From Palsa-506 sp963786975 (GTDB taxonomy: Bacteria; Actinomycetota; Actinomycetes; Streptosporangiales; Streptosporangiaceae): 64,000 nucleotides of DNA. The position numbers and the translations under genes are program-made. The stretch is taken from the NCBI GenBank assembly GCA_963786975.1, contig CAWBBE010000005.1, positions 434,001-498,000 of the forward strand. Reading direction: 5' to 3'. The notes under the pieces are model-generated. The model was given only the letters and a program-made list of their open reading frames with translations, ran no database searches and was not told where the DNA came from. Below, one piece after another: positions 15,673 through 23,916 of the stretch (the first letter of the stretch is position 1; each line of letters starts with the position of its first letter).

Positions 15673-16800
15673 TCAGCCGTCGTAATCGAGCACGACCTTC
15701 TCGCTTGTCGGGTGGCTCTGGCACGTCAGCACGTATCCTTGCGCGATCTCGTCCGCCTCGAGCGCGTAGTTCCGCGCCATGTCCACCGTGCCGTCGAGCA
15801 GCCTGGCCCGGCAGGTACCGCAGACGCCGCCCTTGCAGGCGTACGGCGCGTCCTGGCGGACCTGAAGCACGGCATCCAGGATCGGCTCGCCGCGCCGGGC
15901 GAGCTCGAACGTGGTCGCCCGGCCGTCCAGGGTGACGGTCACGGCGCTGCGCCCGTCGGCGGCAGCGGCTTCGCCGCGGTCGGCCGGAGCCGCCGGCGGC
16001 AGCGCCCCGACGTGGAAAAGCTCCTGGTGAATCCGCCCGGCCGGCACGCCGCGTCCGGCCAGCGCCAGCCGGGCGTCGCTGACCATCTCGAACGGCCCGC
16101 ACAGGAACCATTCGTCCACGTCGCCGGGCGGCACGAGCACGTCGAGCAGCCGGGTCAGCCGCTGCCGGTCGATCCGGCCGGACAGCAGCCCGGTCTGCTG
16201 CTGCTCGCGGCTGAGGAAGTTCAGCAGGCAGAACCGGTCCGGGTACCGGTTCTTCAGGTCCTGCAGTTCCTCGCCGAACATGATGGAGCTGGCTGTCCGG
16301 TTGCCGTACAGCAGCGTGACCTGGCTGCGCGGCTCGGCCAGCAGCGTGGTGGCCAGCAGGGACAGCACCGGCGTGATGCCGCTGCCCGCCGCGATCGCCA
16401 CGTAGTGCTTCGCGTTCGCCGGATCCAGCCGGGTGCTGAACCGGCCGGCCGGCGTCATCACGTCGAGCAGGTCACCGGGCCGCAGCCGCTCGGCCGCGTA
16501 ACATGAGAACGCGCCGCCGGGAAGCTGCTTCACGCCGATCCGGAGCGGTCCGGACGGGGCCGGCGAGCAGATCGAGTAGTTCCGCCGCACCCCGCGGCCG
16601 CCGAGGTCGCACTGGATCGCGACATGCTGGCCCTGGGTGAACCGGTACGCATCGCGCAGCTCGGCCGGGACGTCGAACGTGATGGCGACGCTGTCGTCGG
16701 TAAGGCGGTCGATCGCGGCGACCTGCAGCGAATGGAACACCGCGTGCCGCGGCGCGGCAGTGGCCACGGCGGGGGCTGCGGCGGGGGCTGCGGTGGCCAT
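15673..16800 (-). CDS. paaE: Phenylacetyl-CoA epoxidase reductase subunit PaaE
   Basis: This is the ferredoxin-NADP-reductase-type electron donor of ring 1,2-phenylacetyl-CoA epoxidase. The FAD-binding segment RRNYSICSP and the NAD(P) segment VAIAAGSGITPVLS precede a C-terminal plant-type [2Fe-2S] domain (CKGGVCGTCRARLLDG, distal Cys in VLTCQSHP). Length is 375 residues, with an Ala/Pro-rich N-terminal 18. ATG 16800 overlaps the paaD stop as TGATG, so translation is coupled. It is the last gene of the paaABCDE operon. Confidence 0.95.
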   Translation of the reverse strand: MATAAPAAAPAVATAAPRHAVFHSLQVAAIDRLTDDSVAITFDVPAELRDAYRFTQGQHVAIQCDLGGRGVRRNYSICSPAPSGPLRIGVKQLPGGAFSCYAAERLRPGDLLDVMTPAGRFSTRLDPANAKHYVAIAAGSGITPVLSLLATTLLAEPRSQVTLLYGNRTASSIMFGEELQDLKNRYPDRFCLLNFLSREQQQTGLLSGRIDRQRLTRLLDVLVPPGDVDEWFLCGPFEMVSDARLALAGRGVPAGRIHQELFHVGALPPAAPADRGEAAAADGRSAVTVTLDGRATTFELARRGEPILDAVLQVRQDAPYACKGGVCGTCRARLLDGTVDMARNYALEADEIAQGYVLTCQSHPTSEKVVLDYDG

Positions 16801-17300
16801 CAGATCGCCTTGAAGTAATCGAATGGCTCCAGGCAGGCGTTGCACGCATACAGTGCCTTGCATGCCGTGGAGCCGAACCGGTTGAGCTGCCGGGTGTCCG
16901 GCGAGCCGCACTGCGGGCACCGCACCGAGATCGTCACCGGGACCGGGCCGGAACCGGGCGGGCGGCTCGGTCCGGGCGGTGCGATACCGTACTCCCGCAG
17001 CTTCCGCTTGCCCTCATCGGTCATCCAGTCGGTCGTCCAGGCCGGCCAGAGCACCATCCGTACCTCGACCTCGGGCCAGCCGCGGCGCGCGCAGGCGGCC
17101 ATGATGTCCTCGCGGATGGTTTCCATCGCCGGGCAGCCCGAGTAGGTGGGCGTGATCGTGATCACCACCTGGCCGCCGGCGTCGATCTGGATATGCCGGA
17201 GGATGCCCAGGTCGACGATCGACAGTACCGGGATCTCAGGATCGGCTACTTCCGCGACCGCGTCGCGGATCGGCCCGAAGTCGGTCAGCGTGTTCACCAT
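16800..17300 (-). CDS. paaD: Phenylacetyl-CoA epoxidase assembly protein PaaD
   Basis: An N-terminal MIP18/DUF59 domain (DPEIPVLSIVDLGILR, TPTYSGCPAMETI) is followed by a C-terminal zinc-ribbon-like region with cysteines in CPQCGSPDT and ACNACLEPFDYFK. PaaD is thought to help mature the epoxidase iron centres. ATG 17300 gives a family-length protein of 166 residues and overlaps the paaC stop by 7 bases. An in-frame extension further upstream is an artefact of high GC. Confidence 0.93.
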   Translation of the reverse strand: MVNTLTDFGPIRDAVAEVADPEIPVLSIVDLGILRHIQIDAGGQVVITITPTYSGCPAMETIREDIMAACARRGWPEVEVRMVLWPAWTTDWMTDEGKRKLREYGIAPPGPSRPPGSGPVPVTISVRCPQCGSPDTRQLNRFGSTACKALYACNACLEPFDYFKAI

Positions 17301-18052
17301 TTCGCCGCCGGGTGGGATCGCGCCAGGTGCTGCAGCTCTGCCAGCAGGTACCCCATCCGCTCGGTATGCAGGCCGCGGCGGCCGCCGCCGGGCGCGGCCG
17401 GCGTCTCCGGCTGGGCCAGGGTCGCCGCACCCAGCACTGCGGCGACGTACTCGTGCCAGGCCGGCGCCAGCGACGGCGCGTCGACGGCTATCCCGTCGGC
17501 GGCCAGCGTCTGCTCCAGCGGGTCGCTGCGGAACATCTCCGCGACGTAGGGCCAGACTCGATCCAGCCCGGCCTGCATCCGGCGGTGCGATTCGCCGGTG
17601 CCGTCGCCGAGCCGCAGTGTCCACCGCATGGCGTGGTCGCGGTGATAGGCGACTTCCTTGACCGCCTTGCCGGCCACCCCGGCCAGCGTCTGGTCGCGGG
17701 AGTTCTGCAGGTCCTTGTACAGCTCGAACTGGTAGCTGGAGAACAGCAGCTGGCGCGCGATCGTCTGGGCGAAGTCGCCGTTGTCGAGCTCGACGATCTG
17801 CAGGTTGCTGAACTCGCGCTCGGCGCGGAAGTAGGCCAGGTCATCCTCCGTCCGGCCGCTGCCCTCCAGCTGGCCGGCGTAGGTCAGCAGCGCCCGGGCC
17901 TGGCCGAGCAGGTCCAGGGCGATGTTGGCCATCGCGACGTCTTCCTCAAGCTCCGGCGCGGACGACACCCACTCGCCGAGCCGCTGGGCCAGGATCAGCG
18001 CGTCGTCGCCCAGCCGCAGGGCATAGTCGGCGAGGGCGGACCGCGTGATCAC
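17294..18052 (-). CDS. paaC: Phenylacetyl-CoA epoxidase structural subunit PaaC
   Basis: A ferritin-like structural partner of PaaA of 252 residues: ALRLGDDALILAQRLGEW, ELEEDVAMANIALDLLGQAR, VKEVAYHRDHAMRWTLRLGDG. It forms the heterodimeric core with PaaA but lacks a full set of di-iron ligands, as expected for PaaC. GTG 18052 is inferred from the GTGA overlap with the paaB stop; longer forms would run through paaB. Confidence 0.94.
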   Translation of the reverse strand: MITRSALADYALRLGDDALILAQRLGEWVSSAPELEEDVAMANIALDLLGQARALLTYAGQLEGSGRTEDDLAYFRAEREFSNLQIVELDNGDFAQTIARQLLFSSYQFELYKDLQNSRDQTLAGVAGKAVKEVAYHRDHAMRWTLRLGDGTGESHRRMQAGLDRVWPYVAEMFRSDPLEQTLAADGIAVDAPSLAPAWHEYVAAVLGAATLAQPETPAAPGGGRRGLHTERMGYLLAELQHLARSHPAAKW

Positions 18053-18333
18053 AGGTGCTGCACCTCGCTCGGGATGTCGTAGAAAGTCGGGTGCCGGTAG
18101 ACCTTGTCGGCGGCGGGATCGAAGAAGGGGTCTTTCTCGTCTGGTGAGCTGGCGGCAATCGCAGCCGACGGCACCACCCAGATCGACACGCCTTCCTGCC
18201 GCCGGGTGTAGACGTCGCGGGCGTTGCGCAACGCCATCTCCGCGTCCGGCGCGTGCAGGCTCCCGACATGGGCGTGCGAAAGGCCGCGCCGGACGCGGAC
18301 GAAGACCTCCCACATCGGCCAGTCGCGGCTCAT
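18049..18333 (-). CDS. paaB: Phenylacetyl-CoA epoxidase subunit PaaB
   Basis: A 94-residue PaaB protein (WEVFVRVRRGLSHAHVGSLHA, MALRNARDVYTRR, GVSIWVVPSAAI, PTFYDIPSEVQHL) that bridges PaaAC dimers in the epoxidase complex. The start overlaps the paaA stop as ATGA and the stop overlaps paaC as GTGA, the tight packing typical of this operon. Confidence 0.95.
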   Translation of the reverse strand: MSRDWPMWEVFVRVRRGLSHAHVGSLHAPDAEMALRNARDVYTRRQEGVSIWVVPSAAIAASSPDEKDPFFDPAADKVYRHPTFYDIPSEVQHL

Positions 18334-19448
18334 GCCACTGCCTCCGCTGCCGCTGCCGCCTGGCAGGCCGGCCCGCCATGGCCGCGCTGCTGCTTGGCCG
18401 CGTACGCCAGCGCCGCCTCGCGAACCCAGCTGCCATCGGCGTGGGCCCGGACGCGATGCTCCATCCGCTGCCGGTTGCACGGCCCGTCCCCGTTGACCAC
18501 CCGCCGGAACTCGGCCCAGTCGATGGCCCCGAAGTCGTAGTGGCCGCGGGCCTCGTTCCACCGCAGCGCGGGATCCGGCAGGGTGAGGCCGAGCACGTCG
18601 GCCTGCGGCACGGTCATGTCGATGAACTTCTGCCGGAGCTCGTCGTTGGAGTGCCGCTTGATCCGCCACGCCATCGACTGGGCCGAGTGCGCGGACTCGC
18701 CGTCCGGCGGCCCGAACATCATCAGCGACGGCCACCACCAGCGATCGACCGCGTCCTGCGCCATCTCCCGCTGCGCGCCGGTGCCGTGCGCGAGCGTGTT
18801 CAGGATCTCGAATCCCTGCCGCTGGTGGAACGACTCTTCCTTGCAGATGCGAACCATCGCCCGGGCGTACGGCCCGTACGAGCAGCGGCACAGCGCCACC
18901 TGGTTGGTGATCGCGGCGCCATCCACGAGCCAGCCAATCGCGCCGACGTCGGCCCAGGTGAGGCTCGGATAATTGAAGATAGTCGAGTACTTCTGCCGCC
19001 CGGCGTGCAGCAGCCTGAGCAGCTCGGCGCGTTCGGTGCCGAGCGTCTCGCAGGCGCTGTACAGGTATAGCCCGTGGCCCGCCTCGTCCTGCACCTTCGC
19101 GATCAGGATCGCCTTCCGCCGCAGGCTCGGCGCCCGGGTGATCCAGTTACCTTCCGGCTGCATCCCGATGATCTCGGAGTGCGCGTGCTGCGCGATCTGC
19201 CGGACCAGCGTTTTCCGGTAGTCCGCCGGCATCCAGTCACGCGGCTCGATCCGCTGGTCGTCCGCGATCATCTGCTCGAAGCGCCGCTCCGGCCCGTCAT
19301 CCGCCGCCGTGACCGGCATGGCCGACGTGGCCGGCGCGGCCGGCGTGGCTGTCGTGACCGGTGTGGCTGGAGCAGCAGGCCTGGCCGACGTGGCCGGCGC
19401 GCCGTTGACCCGCCGGAGATCTTGCCGGGAATCTGCATGAGCGCGCAT
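18330..19448 (-). CDS. paaA: Phenylacetyl-CoA epoxidase catalytic subunit PaaA
   Basis: The oxygenase subunit forms the 1,2-epoxide of phenylacetyl-CoA. Di-iron ligands are visible in KVQDEAGHGLYLYSA and CKEESFHQRQGFEI; the substrate-channel region HAHSEIIGMQPEGNWI is intact. ATG 19448 has a GGAGG ribosome site five bases upstream and gives 372 residues, about 45 more than usual because of an Ala/Thr/Pro repeat arm; ATG 19319 would give the standard 329. A TetR-type palindrome ends 17 bases upstream of ATG 19448, consistent with direct repression. No paaK, paaZ or paaH lies beside the operon. Confidence 0.95.
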   Translation of the reverse strand: MRAHADSRQDLRRVNGAPATSARPAAPATPVTTATPAAPATSAMPVTAADDGPERRFEQMIADDQRIEPRDWMPADYRKTLVRQIAQHAHSEIIGMQPEGNWITRAPSLRRKAILIAKVQDEAGHGLYLYSACETLGTERAELLRLLHAGRQKYSTIFNYPSLTWADVGAIGWLVDGAAITNQVALCRCSYGPYARAMVRICKEESFHQRQGFEILNTLAHGTGAQREMAQDAVDRWWWPSLMMFGPPDGESAHSAQSMAWRIKRHSNDELRQKFIDMTVPQADVLGLTLPDPALRWNEARGHYDFGAIDWAEFRRVVNGDGPCNRQRMEHRVRAHADGSWVREAALAYAAKQQRGHGGPACQAAAAAEAVA

Positions 19449-19464
19449 CCTGCCTCCAGCACAA

Positions 19465-19488
19465 CCAACCGACCGTTCGGTTTAGCAT
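19465..19488. promoter_or_regulatory. TetR-type palindrome, site 3 (paa operon)
   Basis: AACCGACCGTTCGGTT recurs here, with the ACCGnnCGGT core and left arm as at 14357. It lies immediately upstream of the paaA ribosome site, where a bound repressor would block initiation. Confidence 0.7.
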
Positions 19489-19655
19489 ATGCCCGGCGGG
19501 CCGCCTGGTCAACGAGAGCCCAGCGCCGAGGGGGGCGAACCCGCCCCGGGAAGCGGGTCTTTCAACAGTGGTTAACATCTAGCCGGTGTACGCCGGACAT
19601 TTCCGAACCGCTAATGTTCGCCGGCCCGGGTTGGGCAGCGGCCGGGCCGGACTGG

Positions 19656-20639
19656 CTACTTGACCGACAGGTAGATGATGCTCGCGGTGCCGAACAGCAC
19701 GCAGTAGATCGCGAACGGGGTCAGCGTCCGGGTCTGGAAGTACTTCACCAGGAACCGGACGGACAGGTACGCGCCGACCCCGGACAGGATGCTGCCGACC
19801 AGGATCGGGCCGTAAATGCCATGCCCCTTCTGGATCAGGTCGTTGTACTTCAGCGCCCCGGCGGCCAGGATGACCGGCGTGGCCAGCAGGAACGCGAACC
19901 GCGCGGCGTCCTCGCGGGACAGCCCGCGGAACATGCCGGCCACCATCGTGACGCCATCCCGGCTGATTCCGGCGAGCAATGCGAGAACCTGCGCCGAGCC
20001 GATCACTACGGCCTGCAGGTAGCCGGCCGCGGCCAGCCGGTCGTCCGCCTCCATGGCCCGGGATAGCTCAAGCTGGCGCACCGCCCGCTGCCCGGACGCA
20101 TGCGCGGCGACGCCGTGGTCGGCCTGGCTCTCCGTGCGCTCGCGTTCCGCCGCCAGTGCCTTGTCCGCCTGCAGCGATTTCCTGGTGCGGAACCTCTCCC
20201 CGGCGTACAAGATCAGCCCGTTCACCACCAGGAAGATCGCCGCCCTGATCGGCTTGCCGAACAGTATCCGGAACTCGTGCTCGAAAAACAGGCCGACCAG
20301 GCCGACCGGGATGGTCGCCAGGATGACCATCCAGGCCATTTTCTGCTCGGGCGTCTCCGCCCGCCGGTCCCGGATTGACGTGAAGAAGCCGCGGATGATC
20401 CGGATCCAGTCCTGCCAGAAATAGATCAGCAGGGCGATGGCCGTGGCCACGTGCAGGCCCACGATGAACGCCAGGTACGGGGACTCGGACTTGGCGACGC
20501 TCAGGTCGCTGGCCCAGCTGCCGCCGATGAGGGCGGGGATGAGCACGTTGTGGCCGAGGCTGGAAACCGGGAACAGCTCGGTCACGCCCTGGATCAGGCC
20601 GACGACCGAGGCCTCCAGGTAAGTCAGATGAGCGGACAT
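19656..20639 (-). CDS. uppP: Undecaprenyl-diphosphatase (UppP/BacA family)
   Basis: An integral membrane enzyme that recycles undecaprenyl diphosphate for peptidoglycan synthesis. The first active-site motif is QGVTELFPVSSLGH (residues about 15-28) and the second is LAGISRDGVTM. The second deviates from the usual PGxSRSG: Ala replaces Pro and Asp replaces the second Ser. A charged insertion of about 45 residues lies between the two halves. Six to eight hydrophobic segments are visible and the length is 327 residues. ATG 20639 starts directly at the conserved first helix. Monocistronic between the paa and sdh operons. Confidence 0.85.
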   Translation of the reverse strand: MSAHLTYLEASVVGLIQGVTELFPVSSLGHNVLIPALIGGSWASDLSVAKSESPYLAFIVGLHVATAIALLIYFWQDWIRIIRGFFTSIRDRRAETPEQKMAWMVILATIPVGLVGLFFEHEFRILFGKPIRAAIFLVVNGLILYAGERFRTRKSLQADKALAAERERTESQADHGVAAHASGQRAVRQLELSRAMEADDRLAAAGYLQAVVIGSAQVLALLAGISRDGVTMVAGMFRGLSREDAARFAFLLATPVILAAGALKYNDLIQKGHGIYGPILVGSILSGVGAYLSVRFLVKYFQTRTLTPFAIYCVLFGTASIIYLSVK

Positions 20640-21092
20640 GTCAGCCTTTCGCGCGGGTGGATCCTGGCCCTGCGCGCTGTCGCCTTTGCCGGGGTCAGGA
20701 CCTGCGCGCCGCACTCATCGTATTGACTCCGGCCAGGCCGTGACGCCCGGCCGGCTAATGTCCCGCCGCCGGGCAGCGGCCGCTGGCCGCCCGGTTACTT
20801 GCCGGCCCGCTTCGCAATGGTGCAAAATCCTCTCGGCCCAATTCGGTAGTTGGCCAGGTCTTTACCTAAATACACCCAGCTGCCGGGTCCGCCATGCGGC
20901 CGCGGCGGGCCCCGGTGCTGTACCACTGCCGCCATGGTCGCTGGAGCAGGCACGCGGTCCCGGTGTACCGCGGCGGCGACAGGCAGCTCGACGGCCTGGC
21001 CCGGGCGGCCGGCGCCCAGCCTGCCGCGGCGGAAGGGGCCCGCCAAAGGCACGGCGGTCATCCTCGGCACCGGCCACTAGGGATTAATTTGA
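20640..21092. other. Intergenic region between uppP and sdhB
   Basis: About 450 bases. Overlapping short frames exist on both strands (for example 20795-21070 minus and 20850-21080 plus), but none shows a recognisable domain or ribosome site. The part near 20816-20880 is less GC-rich. I see no supported gene. Confidence 0.3.
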
Positions 21093-21139
21093 AACGGATG
21101 GCCCGGTGCCGGTCAGGCACCGGCACCGGACCATCCGTT
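21093..21139 (-). terminator. Strong hairpin terminator of the sdh operon
   Basis: Two 21-base arms with one mismatch (starting AACGGATGG) surround a five-base loop. On the minus strand the stem is followed by TTTCAAATT, giving a U-rich tail. It lies about 38 bases after the sdhB stop. Confidence 0.85.
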
Positions 21140-21176
21140 AAAGATCCTGGTCTATCAGCTCTGCTGGCGTTGCCGG

Positions 21177-21962
21177 TCAGCCCTTTTTGGGCGGCACCGC
21201 CGGGGTGTCGTGCCGCGGCCGGCGGCCGATCTTGTCGCCCAGCCAGACCAGCGGGTCGTACTTGCGGCCGACCACGCGCTCCTTCATCGGGATCAGCGCG
21301 TTGTCGGTGATCTTGATGTTCTCCGGGCAGACCTCGGTGCAGCACTTGGTGATGTTGCAGTAGCCCAGGCCGAAGTCGTCCTGCGCGATCTCCCGCCGGT
21401 CCGCGGTGTCGGCCGGGTGCATCTCAAGCTCGGCGACCCGCATCAGGAACCGCGGCCCGGCGAACTCCCGCTCGTTCTCCGGGTGATCACGGATCACGTG
21501 GCAGGTGTTCTGGCACAGGAAGCACTCGATGCACTTGCGGAACTCCTGCGAGCGGTTCACGTCGACCTGCTGCATCCGGAACTCGCCCAGCCCGGTCGAC
21601 GGGTCGGGGCTGAACGAGGGGATCTCGCGGGCCTTGACGTAGTTAAACGACACGTCGGTGACCAGGTCCCTGATCACCGGGAACGTGCGCATCGGGGTGA
21701 GGGTGATCGCCTCGGCCGGCTCGAAGGTCGACATCCGGGTCATGCAGGCCAGCCGCGGCCTGCCGTTGATCTCCATCGAGCAGGAGCCGCACTTGCCGGC
21801 CTTGCAGTTCCAGCGGACCGCCAGGTCGCCGGCCTGGGTTGCCTGCAGCCGGTGCAGCACGTCCAGGATGACCTCGCCCTCGTTGGCCTCGACCTGGTAG
21901 TCGGTCAGCTTGCCCTGGCCCGCGTCGCCCCGCCAGATCCGGAGCGTTACCTTGTCGCCCAT
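21177..21962 (-). CDS. sdhB: Succinate dehydrogenase / fumarate reductase iron-sulfur subunit
   Basis: This subunit carries electrons from SdhA to the quinone site. The N-terminal [2Fe-2S] domain has CKAGKCGSC; the C-terminal clusters use CIECFLCQNTC and CNITKCCTEVCPE. Length is 261 residues. ATG 21962 overlaps the sdhA stop as TGATG. The three-gene order sdhC-sdhA-sdhB with a single membrane protein matches the Sdh1 type of M. tuberculosis (Rv0249c-Rv0247c). Confidence 0.94.
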   Translation of the reverse strand: MGDKVTLRIWRGDAGQGKLTDYQVEANEGEVILDVLHRLQATQAGDLAVRWNCKAGKCGSCSMEINGRPRLACMTRMSTFEPAEAITLTPMRTFPVIRDLVTDVSFNYVKAREIPSFSPDPSTGLGEFRMQQVDVNRSQEFRKCIECFLCQNTCHVIRDHPENEREFAGPRFLMRVAELEMHPADTADRREIAQDDFGLGYCNITKCCTEVCPENIKITDNALIPMKERVVGRKYDPLVWLGDKIGRRPRHDTPAVPPKKG

Positions 21963-23884
21963 CAGCTTGCCTCCTCCGCCGCCGGCCCCGGCCCAGCGGG
22001 CGTTTCCGCTGGCAGTTCGGGATCGGTGAGGTACTTCTCCAGCTCGGACCGCTCGAACAGACTGAGCAGGTCGGGGCGCATCGGGATCATCGGCTGGCGG
22101 CTGATCGTGACCCGGTCGCCGTCCAGCCCGCAGATCAGGTTGATCTTCCGCCACTCCGGCGACATGCCGGGGAAGTCATCGCGGGTGTGCCCGCCGCGGC
22201 TTTCCTGCCGCTCCAGCGCGGCCTGCGCCACGCAGTCGGCGATCAGCATGATGTTGCGCATGTCCAGGGCCAGGTGCCAGCCCGGGTTGTAGGCCGCGCC
22301 GCCCTCGGCGCTGACCTGCGCGGCGCGGGCCCGCAGTTTCTCCAGCTCGGTCAGCGCCGTCTTGATCTCGTCCTCGCGCCGGATGATGCCGACCAGGCTG
22401 CTCATGGTCTGCTGGACCTCGGCGTGCACGGTGTACGGGTTCTCGCCGCCGGTGCGCTGCAGCGGCGCGAGCGCCTCAGTTTGCGCCGCGGCCAGGTCGG
22501 CGTCGGCCGCCGTCGGCCGGCTGCCGGCCCTGCTCAGCTCGTCCAGGTACGCCACCGCGCCCATGCCCGCCCGGCGGCCGAAGACCAGCAGGTCGGACAG
22601 CGAGTTGCCGCCGAGCCGGTTGGAGCCGTGCATGCCGCCGGATACCTCGCCGGCCGCGAACAGTCCGGGCACGCTGGACGCGGCGGTGTCCGGTTCCACC
22701 TCGACGCCGCCCATCACGTAATGCTGGGCCGGGCCGACCTCCATCGGCTCCTTGGTGATGTCCACGTCGGCCAGTTCCTTGAACTGGTGATACATGGACG
22801 GCAACTTGCGCAGGATCTCCTCGGCCGGCCGCCGGGAGGCGATGTCCAGGAACACCCCGCCGTGCGGCGAGCCACGCCCGGCCTTGACCTCAGCGTTGAT
22901 CGACCGGGCCACCTCATCACGGGGCAGCAGCTCGGGCGGGCGGCGGTTATTGGCCTGGTCGGTGTACCAGCGGTCGGCCTCCTCCTCGGTCTCCGCGTAC
23001 TGGGCCCGGAACACGTCCGGCACGTAGCCGAACATGAACCGCTTGCCCTCGGAGTTGCGCAGCACGCCGCCGTCGCCGCGGACCGACTCGGTGACCAGCA
23101 GGCCGGCCACCGACAGCGGCCAGACCATGTGCGTCGGGTGGAACTGGACGAACTCCATGTTCAGCAACCTGGCGCCGGCCAGCAGCGCGAGCGCGTGCCC
23201 GTCCCCGGTGTACTCCCAGGAGTTGGAACTGACCTTGAAGGTCTTGCCGATCCCGCCGGTCGCGAGAATGACGGCCGGCGCCTCGAACACCACGAACCGC
23301 CCGGTCTCCCGGATGTAGGTGAACGCGCCGGCGATGCGCCCGCCGTCCGTCAGCAGCCGGGTGACGGTGGTCTCGGCGAAAACCTTGATCATGGCCTCCG
23401 GGTCGCCCTGCTCGCTGGCGTCCTCCTGCTGCAACGCCACGACCTTCTGCTGCAGGGTGCGGATCATCTCCAGGCCGGTCCGGTCGCCGACGTGCGCCAG
23501 TCGCGGATACTCGTGCCCGCCGAAGTTGCGCTGGCTGATCTTGCCGTCCGGGGTGCGGTCGAACACCGCGCCCCAGGCCTCCAGCTCCCAGATCCGGTCC
23601 GGCGCCTCCTTGGCGTGCAATTCGGCCATCCGCCAGTTGTTCAGGAACTTGCCGCCGCGCATGGTGTCGCGGAAATGCACCTGCCAGTTGTCATTGGGAT
23701 TGACGTTGCCCATGGCCGCGGCGGCGCCGCCCTCGGCCATCACCGTGTGCGCCTTGCCGAACAGCGACTTGGAGATGATCGCCGTTTTCTTCCCGGCCAG
23801 CCGTGCCTCGATCGCGGCCCGCAGTCCTGAGCCGCCGGCGCCGATTACCACGACGTCGTATCCGAGCCGCTCGATGTCAGTCAT
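21962..23884 (-). CDS. sdhA: Succinate dehydrogenase / fumarate reductase flavoprotein subunit
   Basis: The FAD-binding N-terminus is YDVVVIGAGGSGLRAAIEA, with the covalent-FAD region LFGKAHTVMAEGGAAAAMG. Substrate-binding and catalytic regions are complete (FVQFHPTHMVWP, SVRGDGGVLRN, AAGEVSGGMHGSNRLGGNS). At 640 residues it is the usual length of the Sdh1-type protein. ATG 23884 begins MTDIERLGYDVV; further upstream is a 10-base tandem repeat and then sdhC. It oxidises succinate to fumarate at the cytoplasmic face. Confidence 0.95.
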   Translation of the reverse strand: MTDIERLGYDVVVIGAGGSGLRAAIEARLAGKKTAIISKSLFGKAHTVMAEGGAAAAMGNVNPNDNWQVHFRDTMRGGKFLNNWRMAELHAKEAPDRIWELEAWGAVFDRTPDGKISQRNFGGHEYPRLAHVGDRTGLEMIRTLQQKVVALQQEDASEQGDPEAMIKVFAETTVTRLLTDGGRIAGAFTYIRETGRFVVFEAPAVILATGGIGKTFKVSSNSWEYTGDGHALALLAGARLLNMEFVQFHPTHMVWPLSVAGLLVTESVRGDGGVLRNSEGKRFMFGYVPDVFRAQYAETEEEADRWYTDQANNRRPPELLPRDEVARSINAEVKAGRGSPHGGVFLDIASRRPAEEILRKLPSMYHQFKELADVDITKEPMEVGPAQHYVMGGVEVEPDTAASSVPGLFAAGEVSGGMHGSNRLGGNSLSDLLVFGRRAGMGAVAYLDELSRAGSRPTAADADLAAAQTEALAPLQRTGGENPYTVHAEVQQTMSSLVGIIRREDEIKTALTELEKLRARAAQVSAEGGAAYNPGWHLALDMRNIMLIADCVAQAALERQESRGGHTRDDFPGMSPEWRKINLICGLDGDRVTISRQPMIPMRPDLLSLFERSELEKYLTDPELPAETPAGPGPAAEEAS

Positions 23885-23916
23885 CGTCTGCCTGTCTCTG
23901 CCTGTCTCTGCCTGTC

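Noticed and set aside
20795..21080. Candidate small proteins on both strands between uppP and sdhB
   Set aside because: No recognisable family, no ribosome site and overlapping frames on opposite strands; left as intergenic.
22187..23830. Long open frame antisense to sdhA (547 codons)
   Set aside because: It is the GC-driven mirror of sdhA: no domain, Arg/Gly/Ala-rich composition and no ribosome site.
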